Source: Clostridia bacterium (GTDB lineage: Bacteria > Bacillota > Clostridia > TANB77 > CAG-508). From it: 63,501 bases of DNA. Below the pieces are notes generated by a model. The model did no database searches and was not told the DNA's origin. It saw only the letters and a list, made by a program, of their open reading frames with translations. The translations under genes were made by a program, and so were the position numbers. The stretch spans positions 1-63,501 of the forward strand of contig JAAWMH010000014.1 of the NCBI GenBank assembly GCA_022798335.1, given 5' to 3'. Shown one piece after another: positions 1-8,287 of the stretch (positions are counted from its first letter, which is position 1; each line of letters opens with the position of its first letter).

Positions 1-632
1 TTACTGTTGCGCCTAGCTCTGTTATATTTGTTATTTTTGTATAAGTACTATCATCTGCTGAAGCTAATTTGTAGTAGTATTCTATGGTTCCGTCTTTTAG
101 TCTTGAAACTACTGCTTTTGCTGTAATGCTTGCTTTTGTTGCGCTCGTTTCTATTCTTCTAATAACTGGTGGTAAGTTTCCTTTTCCTATATCTCCTATT
201 TCTACATGCCCTTTATCGTTGACTATGATTTCTACGGTATAGCCATCTTTGGTATTTAATAAATAAACATCATTTCTGTTTTCGTCTTTTTCTGGACCTT
301 CTACGTCATCATAGGTTTCTATAATATCTGCTTTAATAAGTCTATCCCATAAATCGGTAATAGGAAGCTTTGGGTCTAATGTTTTATCTGCTATCCATGC
401 TATTCTAATAACATCTATTCTATCCCTTAAGTCTGCTATTTTATAACTCTCTGATGCTCTATTTGCCTGCCCTATGATTCCCCCTTGTAGTACTACTTGG
501 ATGGTTATTCCGAGCTAAAATTAAAAGCACTACTATGGTAACTACTAAGGCAATTAAAGTTATACCAGCTGAATTAGCAGTTTTACTACTTACAGATGGT
601 TTATGCTTTAGATATTTTTCTTTGTTTAACAT
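1..632 (-). CDS. Prepilin-like surface protein, N-terminal part (runs off left edge; extra C at 512)
   Basis: The start is ATG at 632, preceded by an AAAGGAG ribosome binding site. The protein has a short basic leader, then Ala-Gly followed by ITLIALVVTIVVLLILA, the classic class III prepilin signal and N-terminal helix, with likely cleavage after that Gly. After residue 40 the frame breaks: an extra C (complement of base 512) precedes GGA, and without it the conserved motif LILAGITI is restored. The frame then stays open to base 1 through a soluble, acidic region and an Ig-like stretch. Such proteins are assembled or anchored at the membrane by a type IV pilus-like system. The C-terminus lies outside the window. 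The prepilin call is secure; partner and role are unknown. Confidence 0.8.
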
Positions 633-980
633 TTCTTTTTTCTCCTTTGTCTTTTTTATATAGTATTATGTACTTTTTCTTTTGTTTTCATACATTTTTT
701 AGCAATATTTTCATATTTTATAAAAGTATTGCTAGTATGTTTATACATACTACATGTATATATAATATATTACCCTATAGTGTTTGTAAATATCTTGTTT
801 TAATGTTTCCTATTTGTAATGTTTTCGTAACAGTTCTGTAACATTTTATTAATGCCAAATTTTTTTGAACATTTTCGACATTTTCTTTAAAACATATTCC
901 CTTTTAGCTTAGAATATAGTATAATAGAATTGTTGTTAAGAGAATTTTATTTTTTAATAGCAGAATAGGAGTGAAATTCT
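633..980. other. AT-rich intergenic gap between divergent genes
   Basis: This 348-base gap separates the prepilin-like gene (leftward) from the nfeD-type gene (rightward). I see no credible gene in it; the readable frames are Phe/Ile/Tyr-rich noise. A TATAAT at 920-925 is a plausible -10 box for the rightward operon, but its -35 box is poor. An imperfect small inverted repeat (GTATG...CATAC) lies near 735-750. Confidence 0.4.
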
Positions 981-1433
981 ATGTGGTATATTTGGTTAAT
1001 TTTAGCAGGTACTTTTATGATTGCTGAGATTATAACAGTAGGATTTTTAATTTTTTGGGTAGGTTTAGGAGCTTTATGTGCTATGCTTACTAGTCTTATT
1101 ACAGATAATATTGTTATTCAAACTGCTGTTTTCGTAGTTACTTCTACTTTATTTCTTTTTCTTACGAGACCTCTTGCAAAAAAACTTACTAAAAAAGATA
1201 AAACAATCGTTACTAATGCCTTTGCTATTGTTGGTAAAAAAGGTATTGTTTTAAAAGATATTAACCCTACCTTAGGTGTAGGTCAAATCAAAGTAGATGG
1301 GCAGATTTGGTCTGCTAAATGCGAAGAAAATGAAACCATAAAAAAAGATGCAGAAGTTTTGATTTTAAAAATAGATGGTGTTAAAGCTGTTGTTACCTCT
1401 AATCTTTCACATTCTATTTTTGTACCAAATTAA
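981..1433 (+). CDS. NfeD-like membrane protein
   Basis: The 150-residue protein opens with three hydrophobic segments (about residues 2-75), followed by a basic loop and a small C-terminal beta-barrel (about 90-145) with the motif VGKKGIVL, typical of the short NfeD form. The start is ATG, 8 bases after AGGAG. The family consists of membrane partners of SPFH/stomatin proteins, and the next gene, 46 bases downstream on the same strand, is exactly that. The pair probably organises membrane microdomains. It is the short form without the ClpP-like protease domain. Confidence 0.85.
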   Translation: MWYIWLILAGTFMIAEIITVGFLIFWVGLGALCAMLTSLITDNIVIQTAVFVVTSTLFLFLTRPLAKKLTKKDKTIVTNAFAIVGKKGIVLKDINPTLGVGQIKVDGQIWSAKCEENETIKKDAEVLILKIDGVKAVVTSNLSHSIFVPN

Positions 1434-1479
1434 TTTGTTATTAGTATTTTGATATATTATTTAAAGGAGGAAAAATTTT

Positions 1480-2391
1480 ATGATATGGGTTTTAGTAGTT
1501 CTATTAGTTATTGTTTTAATTATTGCATTTAATACAATTAAAATTGTAAAACAATCTGAAGTATACATTATAGAAAGGCTTGGTAAATTCCATAAAGTAG
1601 CTGATGCTGGTCTTACCATTATTATTCCTTTTGTAGACCACGTTCGCAGTGTTGTTAGTTTAAAACAACAAACTATGGATATTCCACCACAAGGTGTTAT
1701 TACTCAAGATAATGTTACCATTACAATTGATACTGTAGTGTTTTACAAAATTACAGACCCTGCAAAAGCAGTTTATGAAATTCAAAATTTAAAGAAAGGT
1801 ATTGAATATTTAGCAATTACCACAATTCGTGATATTGTTGGTAAAATGGACTTAGATGATACCTTTAGTTCAAGAGATGCTATCAATGACCGTTTAAGAG
1901 TTATTTTAGATGAAGCAACTGATCAATGGGGTTGTAAAGTAGACAGAGTAGAAATTAAAGATATTACCCCTCCTGCTGACATTCGTGATGCCATGGAAAA
2001 ACAAATGAATGCAGAGAGAAATAAAAGAGCTTTAATTCTACAAGCTGAAGGTGAAAGACAATCTGCCATTACTCTTGCTGAAGGTAAAAAAGAAGCTGCT
2101 ATTTTAGAGGCTGAAGCTGATAGAGAAGCAAAAATAAGACGTGCTACTGGTGAAGCTGAAGCAATTAAAAAAGTGGCTGAAGCAAAAGCAGAAGAAATTC
2201 ATGTTGTATATGATGCTATGATGAAAGCTAATCCAGATGAAAGATTAGTTCAACTTAAATCTTTAGAAGCCATTAAAGAAGTTGCTAAAGGAGAAGCTAA
2301 TAAAATATTTATTCCATTTGAAGCAACAAAGGCTCTAAGTAGTTTAGGAGCTATGTCAGAAGCATGGAAAGATAAAAAAAATAAAGATTAA
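1480..2391 (+). CDS. SPFH/band 7 (stomatin-like) membrane protein
   Basis: The 303-residue protein has one N-terminal membrane segment (residues 2-20). An SPFH domain follows (QSEVYIIERLGKF, then QTMDIPPQGVITQDN). Next comes a long Ala/Glu/Lys-rich coiled coil (about 175-255), repeated in EAEADREAKIRRATGEAEA-type heptads. This order is typical of the QmcA/stomatin group. It lies behind the NfeD-type gene with an AAAGGAGG site, so the two form an operon. These proteins oligomerise at the membrane as scaffolds. A hairpin terminator follows directly. Confidence 0.9.
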   Translation: MIWVLVVLLVIVLIIAFNTIKIVKQSEVYIIERLGKFHKVADAGLTIIIPFVDHVRSVVSLKQQTMDIPPQGVITQDNVTITIDTVVFYKITDPAKAVYEIQNLKKGIEYLAITTIRDIVGKMDLDDTFSSRDAINDRLRVILDEATDQWGCKVDRVEIKDITPPADIRDAMEKQMNAERNKRALILQAEGERQSAITLAEGKKEAAILEAEADREAKIRRATGEAEAIKKVAEAKAEEIHVVYDAMMKANPDERLVQLKSLEAIKEVAKGEANKIFIPFEATKALSSLGAMSEAWKDKKNKD

Positions 2392-2400
2392 AAAAATTAA

Positions 2401-2436
2401 AAATAACCTTTAAATCTATTTAGAGGTTATTTTTTG
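2401..2436 (+). terminator. Rho-independent terminator of the NfeD/SPFH operon
   Basis: A 9-bp stem (AAATAACCT paired with AGGTTATTT) is followed by a T run, 10 bases after the stop codon. Confidence 0.7.
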
Positions 2437-2466
2437 TTGACTTAAAGCTTGTATTCGTGCTATAAT
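2437..2466 (+). promoter_or_regulatory. Sigma-A type promoter
   Basis: TTGACT and TATAAT are separated by 18 bases, directly ahead of the single gene that starts at 2502. Confidence 0.75.
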
Positions 2467-2501
2467 CTTTTTATCTCACTTGAAAGGAGAGTCATTTCGT
2501 A

Positions 2502-2867
2502 ATGAGTAATGACACCAAAAAGAACTCTGTAGTCCAGCAGCAAGAGGACGCTATGTGGGAAGAGTACCGCAATTCTCCCGCTGTGTCTGCAGAAGAGTCT
2601 GTTTCTTCTGCTTCGCAGGAACCCGCTTTTGAAGGCGAGTTTCATGAGGAGAAGCTTTGTAAGGAAGGTTCTCCGACCTCTCGCTGTGATATCGCTGGGG
2701 CTCCTCCCCACTTTTATCCTGCCGATAAGGCTGGTCAAACCACCAAGGACCGTCGGTATCGTCCTAAGCCTAAGCGCTCTGATGCCGGCAAAACTCATGG
2801 CAAAAAGGGAAAGTCTTATAAGGAGCTGAAACACGCAGGGCTTCCGCCTACTCTTATCGATAACTAA
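2502..2867 (+). CDS. Hypothetical hydrophilic protein, GC-rich codon usage
   Basis: I do not recognise this 121-residue protein. The first half is acidic and Ser/Glu-rich. The second half is basic (KDRRYRPKPKRSDAGKTHG) and would suit nucleic acid or surface binding. The gene is a complete unit with a strong promoter, an AAAGGAG site and a GC-rich terminator. Its codon usage (CTC, GCC, AAG, CAG frequent, near 50 % GC) differs sharply from the neighbours. It has an in-frame CGG at 2754-2756 that must be read as Arg, because a +1 shift there leads to a different, implausible tail. It is probably acquired. A reading frame on the opposite strand is its shadow. Confidence 0.6.
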   Translation: MSNDTKKNSVVQQQEDAMWEEYRNSPAVSAEESVSSASQEPAFEGEFHEEKLCKEGSPTSRCDIAGAPPHFYPADKAGQTTKDRRYRPKPKRSDAGKTHGKKGKSYKELKHAGLPPTLIDN

Positions 2868-2902
2868 TGACTCTTGCATATTGACGAAGTTAAACGTCAA
2901 TT

Positions 2903-2937
2903 GCCCCGCAGTATCTTGAATGCTGCGGGGCGCTTTT
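2903..2937 (+). terminator. Strong GC-rich terminator
   Basis: GCCCCGCAG pairs with CTGCGGGGC over a short loop, followed by GCTTTTT. It closes the hypothetical gene at 2502 and is unusually GC-rich for this genome. Confidence 0.85.
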
Positions 2938-2991
2938 TATAAAATACAAAATTACTTTTAAGTTCTACTACTTTCTTTTTTTCTTAGTAAT

Positions 2992-4235
2992 TTACTCTAC
3001 TGTATCATCTTTTATATAATATTTTGTTCCTAACATTTTATCTGGTAAGTATTGTTGTTCTACTACATGTCCTGGGTAATCATGTGGATATTTGTAGCCT
3101 ACTCCATACCCTTCTTTTGCCATTCCGCTCTGCTGGTGCATTTCTAATATGCATTGGAATTGTGCCTGTGTCTTTACTTGCTACATCTTCTAATGCCTTA
3201 TTGATTCCTAGATAAGAAGCGTTAGACTTTTTAGAAGTTGCTACATATACTGCTGCCTGTGCTAAAATAATTCTTGCTTCTGGCATTCCTACCATAGTTA
3301 CTGCTTGCATACTAGAAGTAGCTACTACTAAAGCATTAGGATTTGCCATTCCTACATCTTCTGCTGCTGCAATTACAATGCGTCTAGCCATAAATACGGG
3401 GTCCTCTCCTGCATTTAAAGCTCTTGCTAAATAAAATAAGGCAGCATCTGGGTCGCTTCCACGCATAGATTTAATAAAAGCACTAATATTATCGTAATGG
3501 TTATCCCCATTTTTATCAAAAACAGCTTTTCTAATTTGTACACATTCTTTAATAATTTCATCAGTAATAGTAATAAAACCTTTTTCGTCCATTTTTGTAG
3601 TAAGAACTGCTACTTCTAGTCCATTTAATGCTGTTCTTACATCTCCGATTAGAAACTAAAGCGAGTTTTCGTAAGGTAACATCTTCTATGATTATATGGT
3701 AATTTCCTAACCCTTCTTCTTCTATTAATGATTTTTTTAAAACCTTAAAAATATCTTCCTCAGTTAATGGATTCAAATGAAATACCATAGATCTTGAAAT
3801 AAGAGCCTTATTCACTTCAAAATAAGGATTTTCTGTAGTTGCTCCTATTAAAATAACTGTTCCATCTTCTACATATGGCAATAGTGCATCTTGTTGTAGT
3901 TTATTAAAGCGATGTATTTCATCTATGAATAAAATACATTTTCCAGACGGATTTAATAACACATTTTGTGCTGCTTCTATTGCATTTTTTATATCTGCTA
4001 TTCCTGATGTTACTGCATTTATTTTAATAAATTTATATTTTGTAGTATTACTAATTACTCTTGCAAGTGATGTTTTTCCACAGCCTGGTGGTCCCCATAA
4101 TATAATACTAGAAAGTCTATCTGCTTTTATTGTTCTATACAAAATTTTATCTTTTCCTAATATGTGTTCTTGTCCTACATAATCATCTAATGTTTTTGGA
4201 CTCATTCTGTATGCTAATGGTTTATTTAAGTCCAT
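2992..4235 (-). CDS. rarA: Replication-associated recombination AAA+ ATPase RarA/MgsA (two extra C sites)
   Basis: The protein has Walker A (GPPGCGKTSLAR), Walker B (LFIDEIHRFN), sensor 1 (ATTENP) and the C-terminal MgsA domain. RarA acts at stalled replication forks. The raw sequence breaks twice. At 3647 an extra C (on the minus strand) sits before GGA in VSN-GDVRTALN. At 3127 another sits before GGA in NAPAE-GMAKEGYG. With both Cs skipped, one frame runs to the stop at 2992-2994 and includes the family tail YPGHVVEQQYLPDKM. No other damage is seen, so decay is unlikely. Confidence 0.92.
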
Positions 4236-4287
4236 CTTTATTTTTTCTCCTAATTCTTAATTTTTAGTTTAATTTGCTGAAATATTT

Positions 4288-4536
4288 TTAGTTTTCTAAT
4301 ATCTTTTTTGCATAAGAACACTCTGCTATAATCTCTTTATTATATTTTTTTGAATTTTCAATAATACATTTTACTAATGTTTTTGCAATTCCTTTTCCTT
4401 GATAATTGCTGTTTACTCCAGTATGAATTATATTCCATATATTTTCTATTTCTCTATATTTACATTCTCCAATTTCAGTTTCGTTATCATAAGCCACTGC
4501 TCTATTTTCTTCTTTTATAAACTTAATATCAATCAT
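4288..4536 (-). CDS. Small GNAT-like N-acetyltransferase
   Basis: The 82-residue protein carries the acetyl-CoA binding motif NYQGKGIAKTLV preceded by a beta-strand block (IWNIIHTGVNSNYQG). This matches the short YjdJ-type GCN5-related family, which lacks the extra domains of full GNATs. The substrate is unknown. It stands alone between ruvA and rarA on the same strand, with about 50 bases to rarA and about 110 to ruvA. Confidence 0.75.
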   Translation of the reverse strand: MIDIKFIKEENRAVAYDNETEIGECKYREIENIWNIIHTGVNSNYQGKGIAKTLVKCIIENSKKYNKEIIAECSYAKKILEN

Positions 4537-4649
4537 TTTTATCCTCTCTATAATTTGTAGTTTATCATTATTTAGTCTTCCTATAGGTCTATTAATGTTT
4601 TTTAGTTTCTTTTTGTTATTTCTATCTTTTTAACATTAGAAATAAATTT

Positions 4650-5267
4650 CTAAATACTTTTAGCTAAATTTCCTAGGCCTTTTCTAATAATATCTTCTAC
4701 TGACAAAACTTTCATATCTACATTTACTAAAGCATCTGCTATTTCTTTTCTGCTATATCCTAATACTTGAAGTGCACTAACTGCTTCTGCTATTTTTTCG
4801 TCATCTACAATAGCTTCTTGTAAACTTGCATTTTCTTTTGTTTCTTCTAGAATAATTTCTTGCTCTTTTTTTAGTTTATCTTTTAATTCTAATATAACTC
4901 TTTGTGCAGTTTTTGGCCCAATTCCTGGCAATTTTTTTAATACATTTACATCATTGGTAATAACTGCTAAAGCAAAACCTGATGGTGTAACATTTGATAA
5001 AATAGTAAGTGCCCCTTTAGCACCTATTCCACTAACAGAAAGTAATAATTCAAACATACGAAGCTCTTCATTTGTAATAAAACCATATAAGCTAACATCA
5101 TCTTCTCTTACTTTCATAAATGTATAAATTTTTACTTTTTCTCCTATTTCTCCTAGTTTTGCAATCATACTTTCTGGCATATATACTTTATAGCCTATTC
5201 CTGCTACTTCTATTACAATATATCCTTTTGTTTTTATTTCTAAATTTCCTTTTAAATATGCTATCAT
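4650..5267 (-). CDS. ruvA: Holliday junction DNA helicase subunit RuvA
   Basis: The 205-residue protein has the usual RuvA length and order. These are an N-terminal OB fold (MIAYLKGNLEIK), two helix-hairpin-helix motifs (VSGIGAKGALTIL and LPGIGPKTAQRVI, about residues 70-125), an acidic linker, and the C-terminal domain III (about 155-205) that contacts RuvB. RuvA tetramers bind four-way junctions and load RuvB. ruvB and ruvC are not adjacent here. The start follows an AAGGAG site. rarA, another fork-processing gene, lies downstream on the same strand. Confidence 0.95.
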   Translation of the reverse strand: MIAYLKGNLEIKTKGYIVIEVAGIGYKVYMPESMIAKLGEIGEKVKIYTFMKVREDDVSLYGFITNEELRMFELLLSVSGIGAKGALTILSNVTPSGFALAVITNDVNVLKKLPGIGPKTAQRVILELKDKLKKEQEIILEETKENASLQEAIVDDEKIAEAVSALQVLGYSRKEIADALVNVDMKVLSVEDIIRKGLGNLAKSI

Positions 5268-5357
5268 TTCTTTTCTCCTTTTTCATTTCGCTTTTCATTG
5301 TATCATAAAGAAAAATTTTTGCAAGTGTTTTTGCAAATTTTTGTTTGTGTTTTTTTG

Positions 5358-5387
5358 TTGACATGTTTCTTATTATGATGTTATAAT
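5358..5387 (+). promoter_or_regulatory. Consensus promoter of tcdA
   Basis: TTGACA and TATAAT are separated by 18 bases, about 30 bases ahead of the tcdA start. It points away from ruvA. Confidence 0.8.
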
Positions 5388-5418
5388 AAAAGCGTAAAAA
5401 AAATTAGGAGTGAATAAT

Positions 5419-6121
5419 ATGGAAAATTGGCTTTCTCGAACAGAATTATTAATTGGCAGGCAAGCTTTAGAAAAACTACAAAATTCTACTGTTGCAGTTT
5501 TTGGTTGTGGTGGGGTTGGTTCTTACTCAGTAGAAGCATTAGCACGTTCTCGGTATTGGTCATCTTGTTTTAATTGACCATGATACTGTAGATTTAACCA
5601 ATATCAATAGGCAATTAATTGCAGATACTACTACAATTGGCAATCCTAAAGTAGAAATAGCTAAAGAGCGAATTTTAAAAATTAACCCTGCTACTAAAGT
5701 AAGCACTTATCAGGAATTTTATACTAGTCAAAATGCTACAACACTTATTCAAAACACTTATGATTACATCATAGATGCTATTGACTCTGTAACTTCTAAG
5801 CTTTCTTTAATTGAACAAGCTCTGCAGCAGAATATTCCTATTATTTCTTCTATGGGTACTGGCAATAAATTAGATCCTACTAAATTTGAAGTTACAGATA
5901 TTTCAAAAACTTCAGTATGTCCTCTTGCTAGGGTAATTAGAAAAGAACTACGTAAAAGAGGCATTTCACATTTAAAAGTAGTTTACTCTAAAGAAATTCC
6001 TAGTCAAAAAAATAATGAAGATGGTCTAAAAAAAATACCCTCTAGTATTAGTTTTGTTCCTTCGACTTGTGGCCTTATTTTAGCAGGTGAAGTAATTAAA
6101 GATTTAATTGATTTTCAATAA
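5419..6121 (+). CDS. tcdA: tRNA threonylcarbamoyladenosine dehydratase TcdA (extra C at 5551)
   Basis: This is an E1/ThiF-fold enzyme that cyclises t6A37 of ANN-decoding tRNAs using ATP. Visible are the family start SRTELLIGRQALEKL, the nucleotide-binding GCGGVGSYSVEALARS, then GIGHLVLIDHDTVDLTNINRQ and the C-terminal RVIRKELRKRGI. The frame breaks at 5551, where one extra C precedes GGT of the conserved ARS-GIGH; skipping it restores about 234 residues. The start is ATG 8 bases after TTAGGAG. The gene lies between a consensus promoter and rpmB. Confidence 0.92.
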
Positions 6122-6229
6122 TTTTAAGGAAAATCGCAATATTTTTGAAAAAGTATTGTTTTTTTCTATAAATTATGTTAGACTTATGTGTAGTCAATTT
6201 TAGATTTTGCATATAGGAGGTGCATTCAA

Positions 6230-6427
6230 ATGGCAAAATGTGATATTTGTGGAAAAACATTATCTCATGGAAATAAAATTAGTATTGCTCGTTCACATGT
6301 TAGTAGAAGATCTACTAGAACTTTCAAACCAAATTTAAGAAGAGTAAAAGCTGTTGTTAATGGTCAAACAAAAACAATTCATGCATGTGCAAAATGCTTA
6401 CGTTCTGGTAAAGTAGTTAGAGCTTAA
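6230..6427 (+). CDS. rpmB: Ribosomal protein bL28
   Basis: The 65-residue protein matches the bL28 family throughout: MAKCDICGKTLSHGNKIS, then RTFKPNLRRVKA and CAKCLRSGKV. The paired CxxC motifs show this is the zinc-binding (C+) form. A good TAGGAGG site precedes the ATG. It is followed by a terminator. The convergent spoVM nearby fits the rpmB-spoVM neighbourhood known from Bacillus. Confidence 0.97.
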   Translation: MAKCDICGKTLSHGNKISIARSHVSRRSTRTFKPNLRRVKAVVNGQTKTIHACAKCLRSGKVVRA

Positions 6428-6459
6428 TTTAAAAAACATTTTCATAAAATATAAAAGTA

Positions 6460-6486
6460 AGAGACTATATAAAATAGCCTCTTTTT
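6460..6486. terminator. Bidirectional terminator between rpmB and spoVM
   Basis: AGAGACTAT pairs with ATAGCCTCT (one wobble) and is followed by TTTTT on the plus strand. It sits between the convergent rpmB and spoVM. Confidence 0.65.
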
Positions 6487-6519
6487 GTGTTATATTCCAT
6501 CAATACATAACTTTATGTA

Positions 6520-6597
6520 TTATTTTTCTTTAATACCAAATATTAATTTTACAATCCCTCTTAAACACTTTGGCACTTTTTTTACAACAATCGTCAT
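6520..6597 (-). CDS. spoVM: SpoVM-like spore coat anchoring micro-protein
   Basis: A 25-residue frame starts at ATG 6597 after the strong site AAAGGAGAG and encodes an amphipathic basic peptide containing PKCLRGIVKLIFG. B. subtilis SpoVM is 26 residues with PKFLGGIVRAMLG at the same place, and it also lies next to rpmB. SpoVM recognises the curved forespore membrane and anchors SpoIVA. Length, motif, binding site and neighbourhood all agree. It follows a 50-aa membrane protein gene by 30 bases, so the two are probably co-transcribed. Confidence 0.8.
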   Translation of the reverse strand: MTIVVKKVPKCLRGIVKLIFGIKEK

Positions 6598-6627
6598 TTT
6601 GTTCACTCTCCTTTTTATTTCTATAGT

Positions 6628-6780
6628 TTACTTACAAGATAACCACATAAGTCCAACTATAATAATTGTTACTCCAATAACAAATAACCATCCAGACAAA
6701 GGAAGTAACAACACAAGTAAAATTCCTAATCCTAATCCTATTAAACACACCCCTAAAGTCTTTTTTAGTAATCCTAACAT
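6628..6780 (-). CDS. Conserved-type 50-aa hydrophobic membrane protein
   Basis: A 50-codon frame starts at ATG 6780 with a weak GGAG upstream. It encodes a short basic N-terminus (MLGLLKKT) and two hydrophobic helices separated by a Pro-Leu-Ser-Gly-Trp turn, ending in Lys. I believe similar unnamed proteins occur in Clostridia. It lies directly upstream of spoVM on the same strand, which suggests a sporulation or membrane role, but this is inference. Confidence 0.6.
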   Translation of the reverse strand: MLGLLKKTLGVCLIGLGLGILLVLLLPLSGWLFVIGVTIIIVGLMWLSCK

Positions 6781-6872
6781 TTATTTTTACTCCCTTCTAT
6801 CTTTTTTTATATATTCTATTCCTTCTTTTCTCTTTTTGTTACCACTTTATGTTTTTTATAACTTCTTTCGAT

Positions 6873-6902
6873 TTGACTTATAGACATATTCCATGTTATA
6901 AT
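6873..6902 (+). promoter_or_regulatory. Promoter of the gene at 6939
   Basis: TTGACT, 18 bases, TATAAT. The arrangement is the same as that of the promoter at 2437, which serves another GC-richer single gene. Confidence 0.75.
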
Positions 6903-6938
6903 ACAATCATTCTAAATTTTATAAAGGATGTGTCAAAA

Positions 6939-7259
6939 ATGAAGCTATTGCTCACCTGTTTGCTCACCACTGTCATCATCATCTGGAGTTTTTGGAACGG
7001 TGCCCTCTATGCTTCTCTTTGCGTCCATTTAAACAATAACAAAGAACATATTCCTTTTTATTGTAAATGGCGGAAATTTTTAGAAGGCTTTACTACTTCC
7101 AAAAAAATTAGTCTTTGCATTGGTTTTTCTTTAGTAACTTCTATGGCATTCTATTCTTGGTGTAAATATGAACACCCCTTTACTTTGCCCAAGTTTAAAG
7201 CATTTGTTGTACGTAACTTCAAAAAATTTTTTGCACATTTTAAAAGGTTCTCTCCTTAA
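6939..7259 (+). CDS. Hypothetical protein with N-terminal signal/membrane segment
   Basis: The 106-residue protein starts MKLLLTCLLTTVIIIWSFWNGA, a signal anchor or signal peptide. A basic region rich in Lys, Phe and Trp follows, with a second weak hydrophobic stretch near residue 65. I do not recognise the family. The gene has its own promoter and its own perfect terminator, which begins inside the last codons. The N-terminal codon usage (ATC ATC, CTC, ACC) is GC-richer than the neighbours. CGG at 7071-7073 is read as Arg (KWRKF) with no frame break. Confidence 0.6.
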   Translation: MKLLLTCLLTTVIIIWSFWNGALYASLCVHLNNNKEHIPFYCKWRKFLEGFTTSKKISLCIGFSLVTSMAFYSWCKYEHPFTLPKFKAFVVRNFKKFFAHFKRFSP

Positions 7260-7272
7260 GAGAACCTTTTTT
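7242..7272 (+). terminator. Terminator overlapping the end of the gene at 6939
   Basis: AAAAGGTTCTC pairs perfectly with GAGAACCTTTT and continues into T residues. Confidence 0.85.
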
Positions 7273-7409
7273 ATGTTTTGTCATTGAAAAACTTGTCTTT
7301 TTATGTAATAATACTTAAAAGCAAGGTCAATACTAGCTAATGAATCATTAAAAAAATAATTCATTTTAATTTGCGCTTTGGCTTTCGATTGAAAGGAATG
7401 ATTATAAAA

Positions 7410-8036
7410 ATGAAAAAAGAAATCGTATTAAATATAATAGAAAAATTGAAATTGACTTATCCAGATGCCAAATGTAGTTTAGATTTTGAAACCCCTTTTC
7501 AAATGATGATTGCTGTTATGCTTTCTGCTCAGTGTACAGATGAAAGGGTAAACCTTACAACTCCTAGCCTTTTTGCCAAATATCCAACTGCTGAAAAAAT
7601 GGCAAAAGCTCCCTTAGAAGATTTAGAAAGTTTAATTCATGCTTGTGGATTTTACAAAAATAAAGCAAAAAATATGAAACTTGCTAGTCAAAAAATTTTA
7701 AGTGATTTTAATGGTAAAGTGCCAAAAACTATGGAAGAACTAATGAGTATTCCTGGAGTTGGTAGAAAAAGTGCTAATGTTGTTATGTTAGAAGCTTTTA
7801 ACAAGCCTCAAGGAATTGCTGTAGATACTCATGCTAAACGAATTTCAAATCGTATTGGTCTTTCTAAACAAAGTGAACCTGAAAAAATAGAACAAGATTT
7901 ATTAAAACAGTTTCCTAAAGAGTATTATAAAGATATAAACCATATTTTAATTTGGCATGGCAGAAATATTTGTACTGCTAGAAATCCTAAATGTGAGACT
8001 TGCCCTATTTATGAAATTTGTCAAAAAAATGTATAA
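7410..8036 (+). CDS. nth: Endonuclease III
   Basis: This is a base excision repair DNA glycosylase/AP lyase for oxidised pyrimidines. It shows the family core MLSAQCTDERVN, the HhH motif MSIPGVGRKSANVV with catalytic Lys, the catalytic Asp in AVDTHAKRISNRIG, and the C-terminal [4Fe-4S] cysteines in CTARNPKCETCPIYEIC (C-x6-C-x2-C-x5-C). I chose the ATG at 7410 because GAAAGGA lies at normal distance; a frame extending further upstream would place the binding site inside the gene. The length, 208 residues, is typical. Confidence 0.95.
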   Translation: MKKEIVLNIIEKLKLTYPDAKCSLDFETPFQMMIAVMLSAQCTDERVNLTTPSLFAKYPTAEKMAKAPLEDLESLIHACGFYKNKAKNMKLASQKILSDFNGKVPKTMEELMSIPGVGRKSANVVMLEAFNKPQGIAVDTHAKRISNRIGLSKQSEPEKIEQDLLKQFPKEYYKDINHILIWHGRNICTARNPKCETCPIYEICQKNV

Positions 8037-8076
8037 CTTTTGTTTTTTTATTTATACTAAAATTGAGGTGATTTGT

Positions 8077-8211
8077 TTGACAAATATCAATTGCTTAGAA
8101 AAATGTATTTACCAAAAAGATGGTAAATGTTCTTTAGAAAATATAAAACAGCAAAAGGTAAATTCTAATAATATTTGTGCTTATTTTCAGCAGCCAACAA
8201 ATCGGCTCTAA
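8077..8211 (+). CDS. Small Cys-rich protein (possible extra C at 8203)
   Basis: This is a 44-residue frame from TTG at 8077 after GAGGTG. Its four Cys are spaced C-x3-C-x7-C and a distal one in NICAYF (LEKCIYQKDGKCSLENI), a pattern I associate with small clostridial metal-binding peptides; the function is unknown. The last codons contain CGG at 8203-8205, read as Asn-Arg-Leu-stop. A +1 shift there would instead give Asn-Gly-Ser-Asn-Arg-stop at 8216-8218. Both ends are plausible, so this CGG is ambiguous. Confidence 0.6.
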   Translation: MTNINCLEKCIYQKDGKCSLENIKQQKVNSNNICAYFQQPTNRL

Positions 8212-8287
8212 TAGATAAATATAAGGTATAGCATTGACTTTCCCCCTATTATGATATATATTTTTATTATAATAAGGAGGTTTTTTT

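Noticed and set aside
596..841. 81-aa frame in the gap after the prepilin-like gene
   Set aside because: It is Phe/Ile-rich low-complexity translation of AT-rich DNA, overlaps the start of the leftward gene and has no binding site.
2460..2900. Leftward 146-aa frame opposite the gene at 2502
   Set aside because: It is a shadow of the rightward gene, which has the promoter, binding site and terminator; the leftward frame has none.
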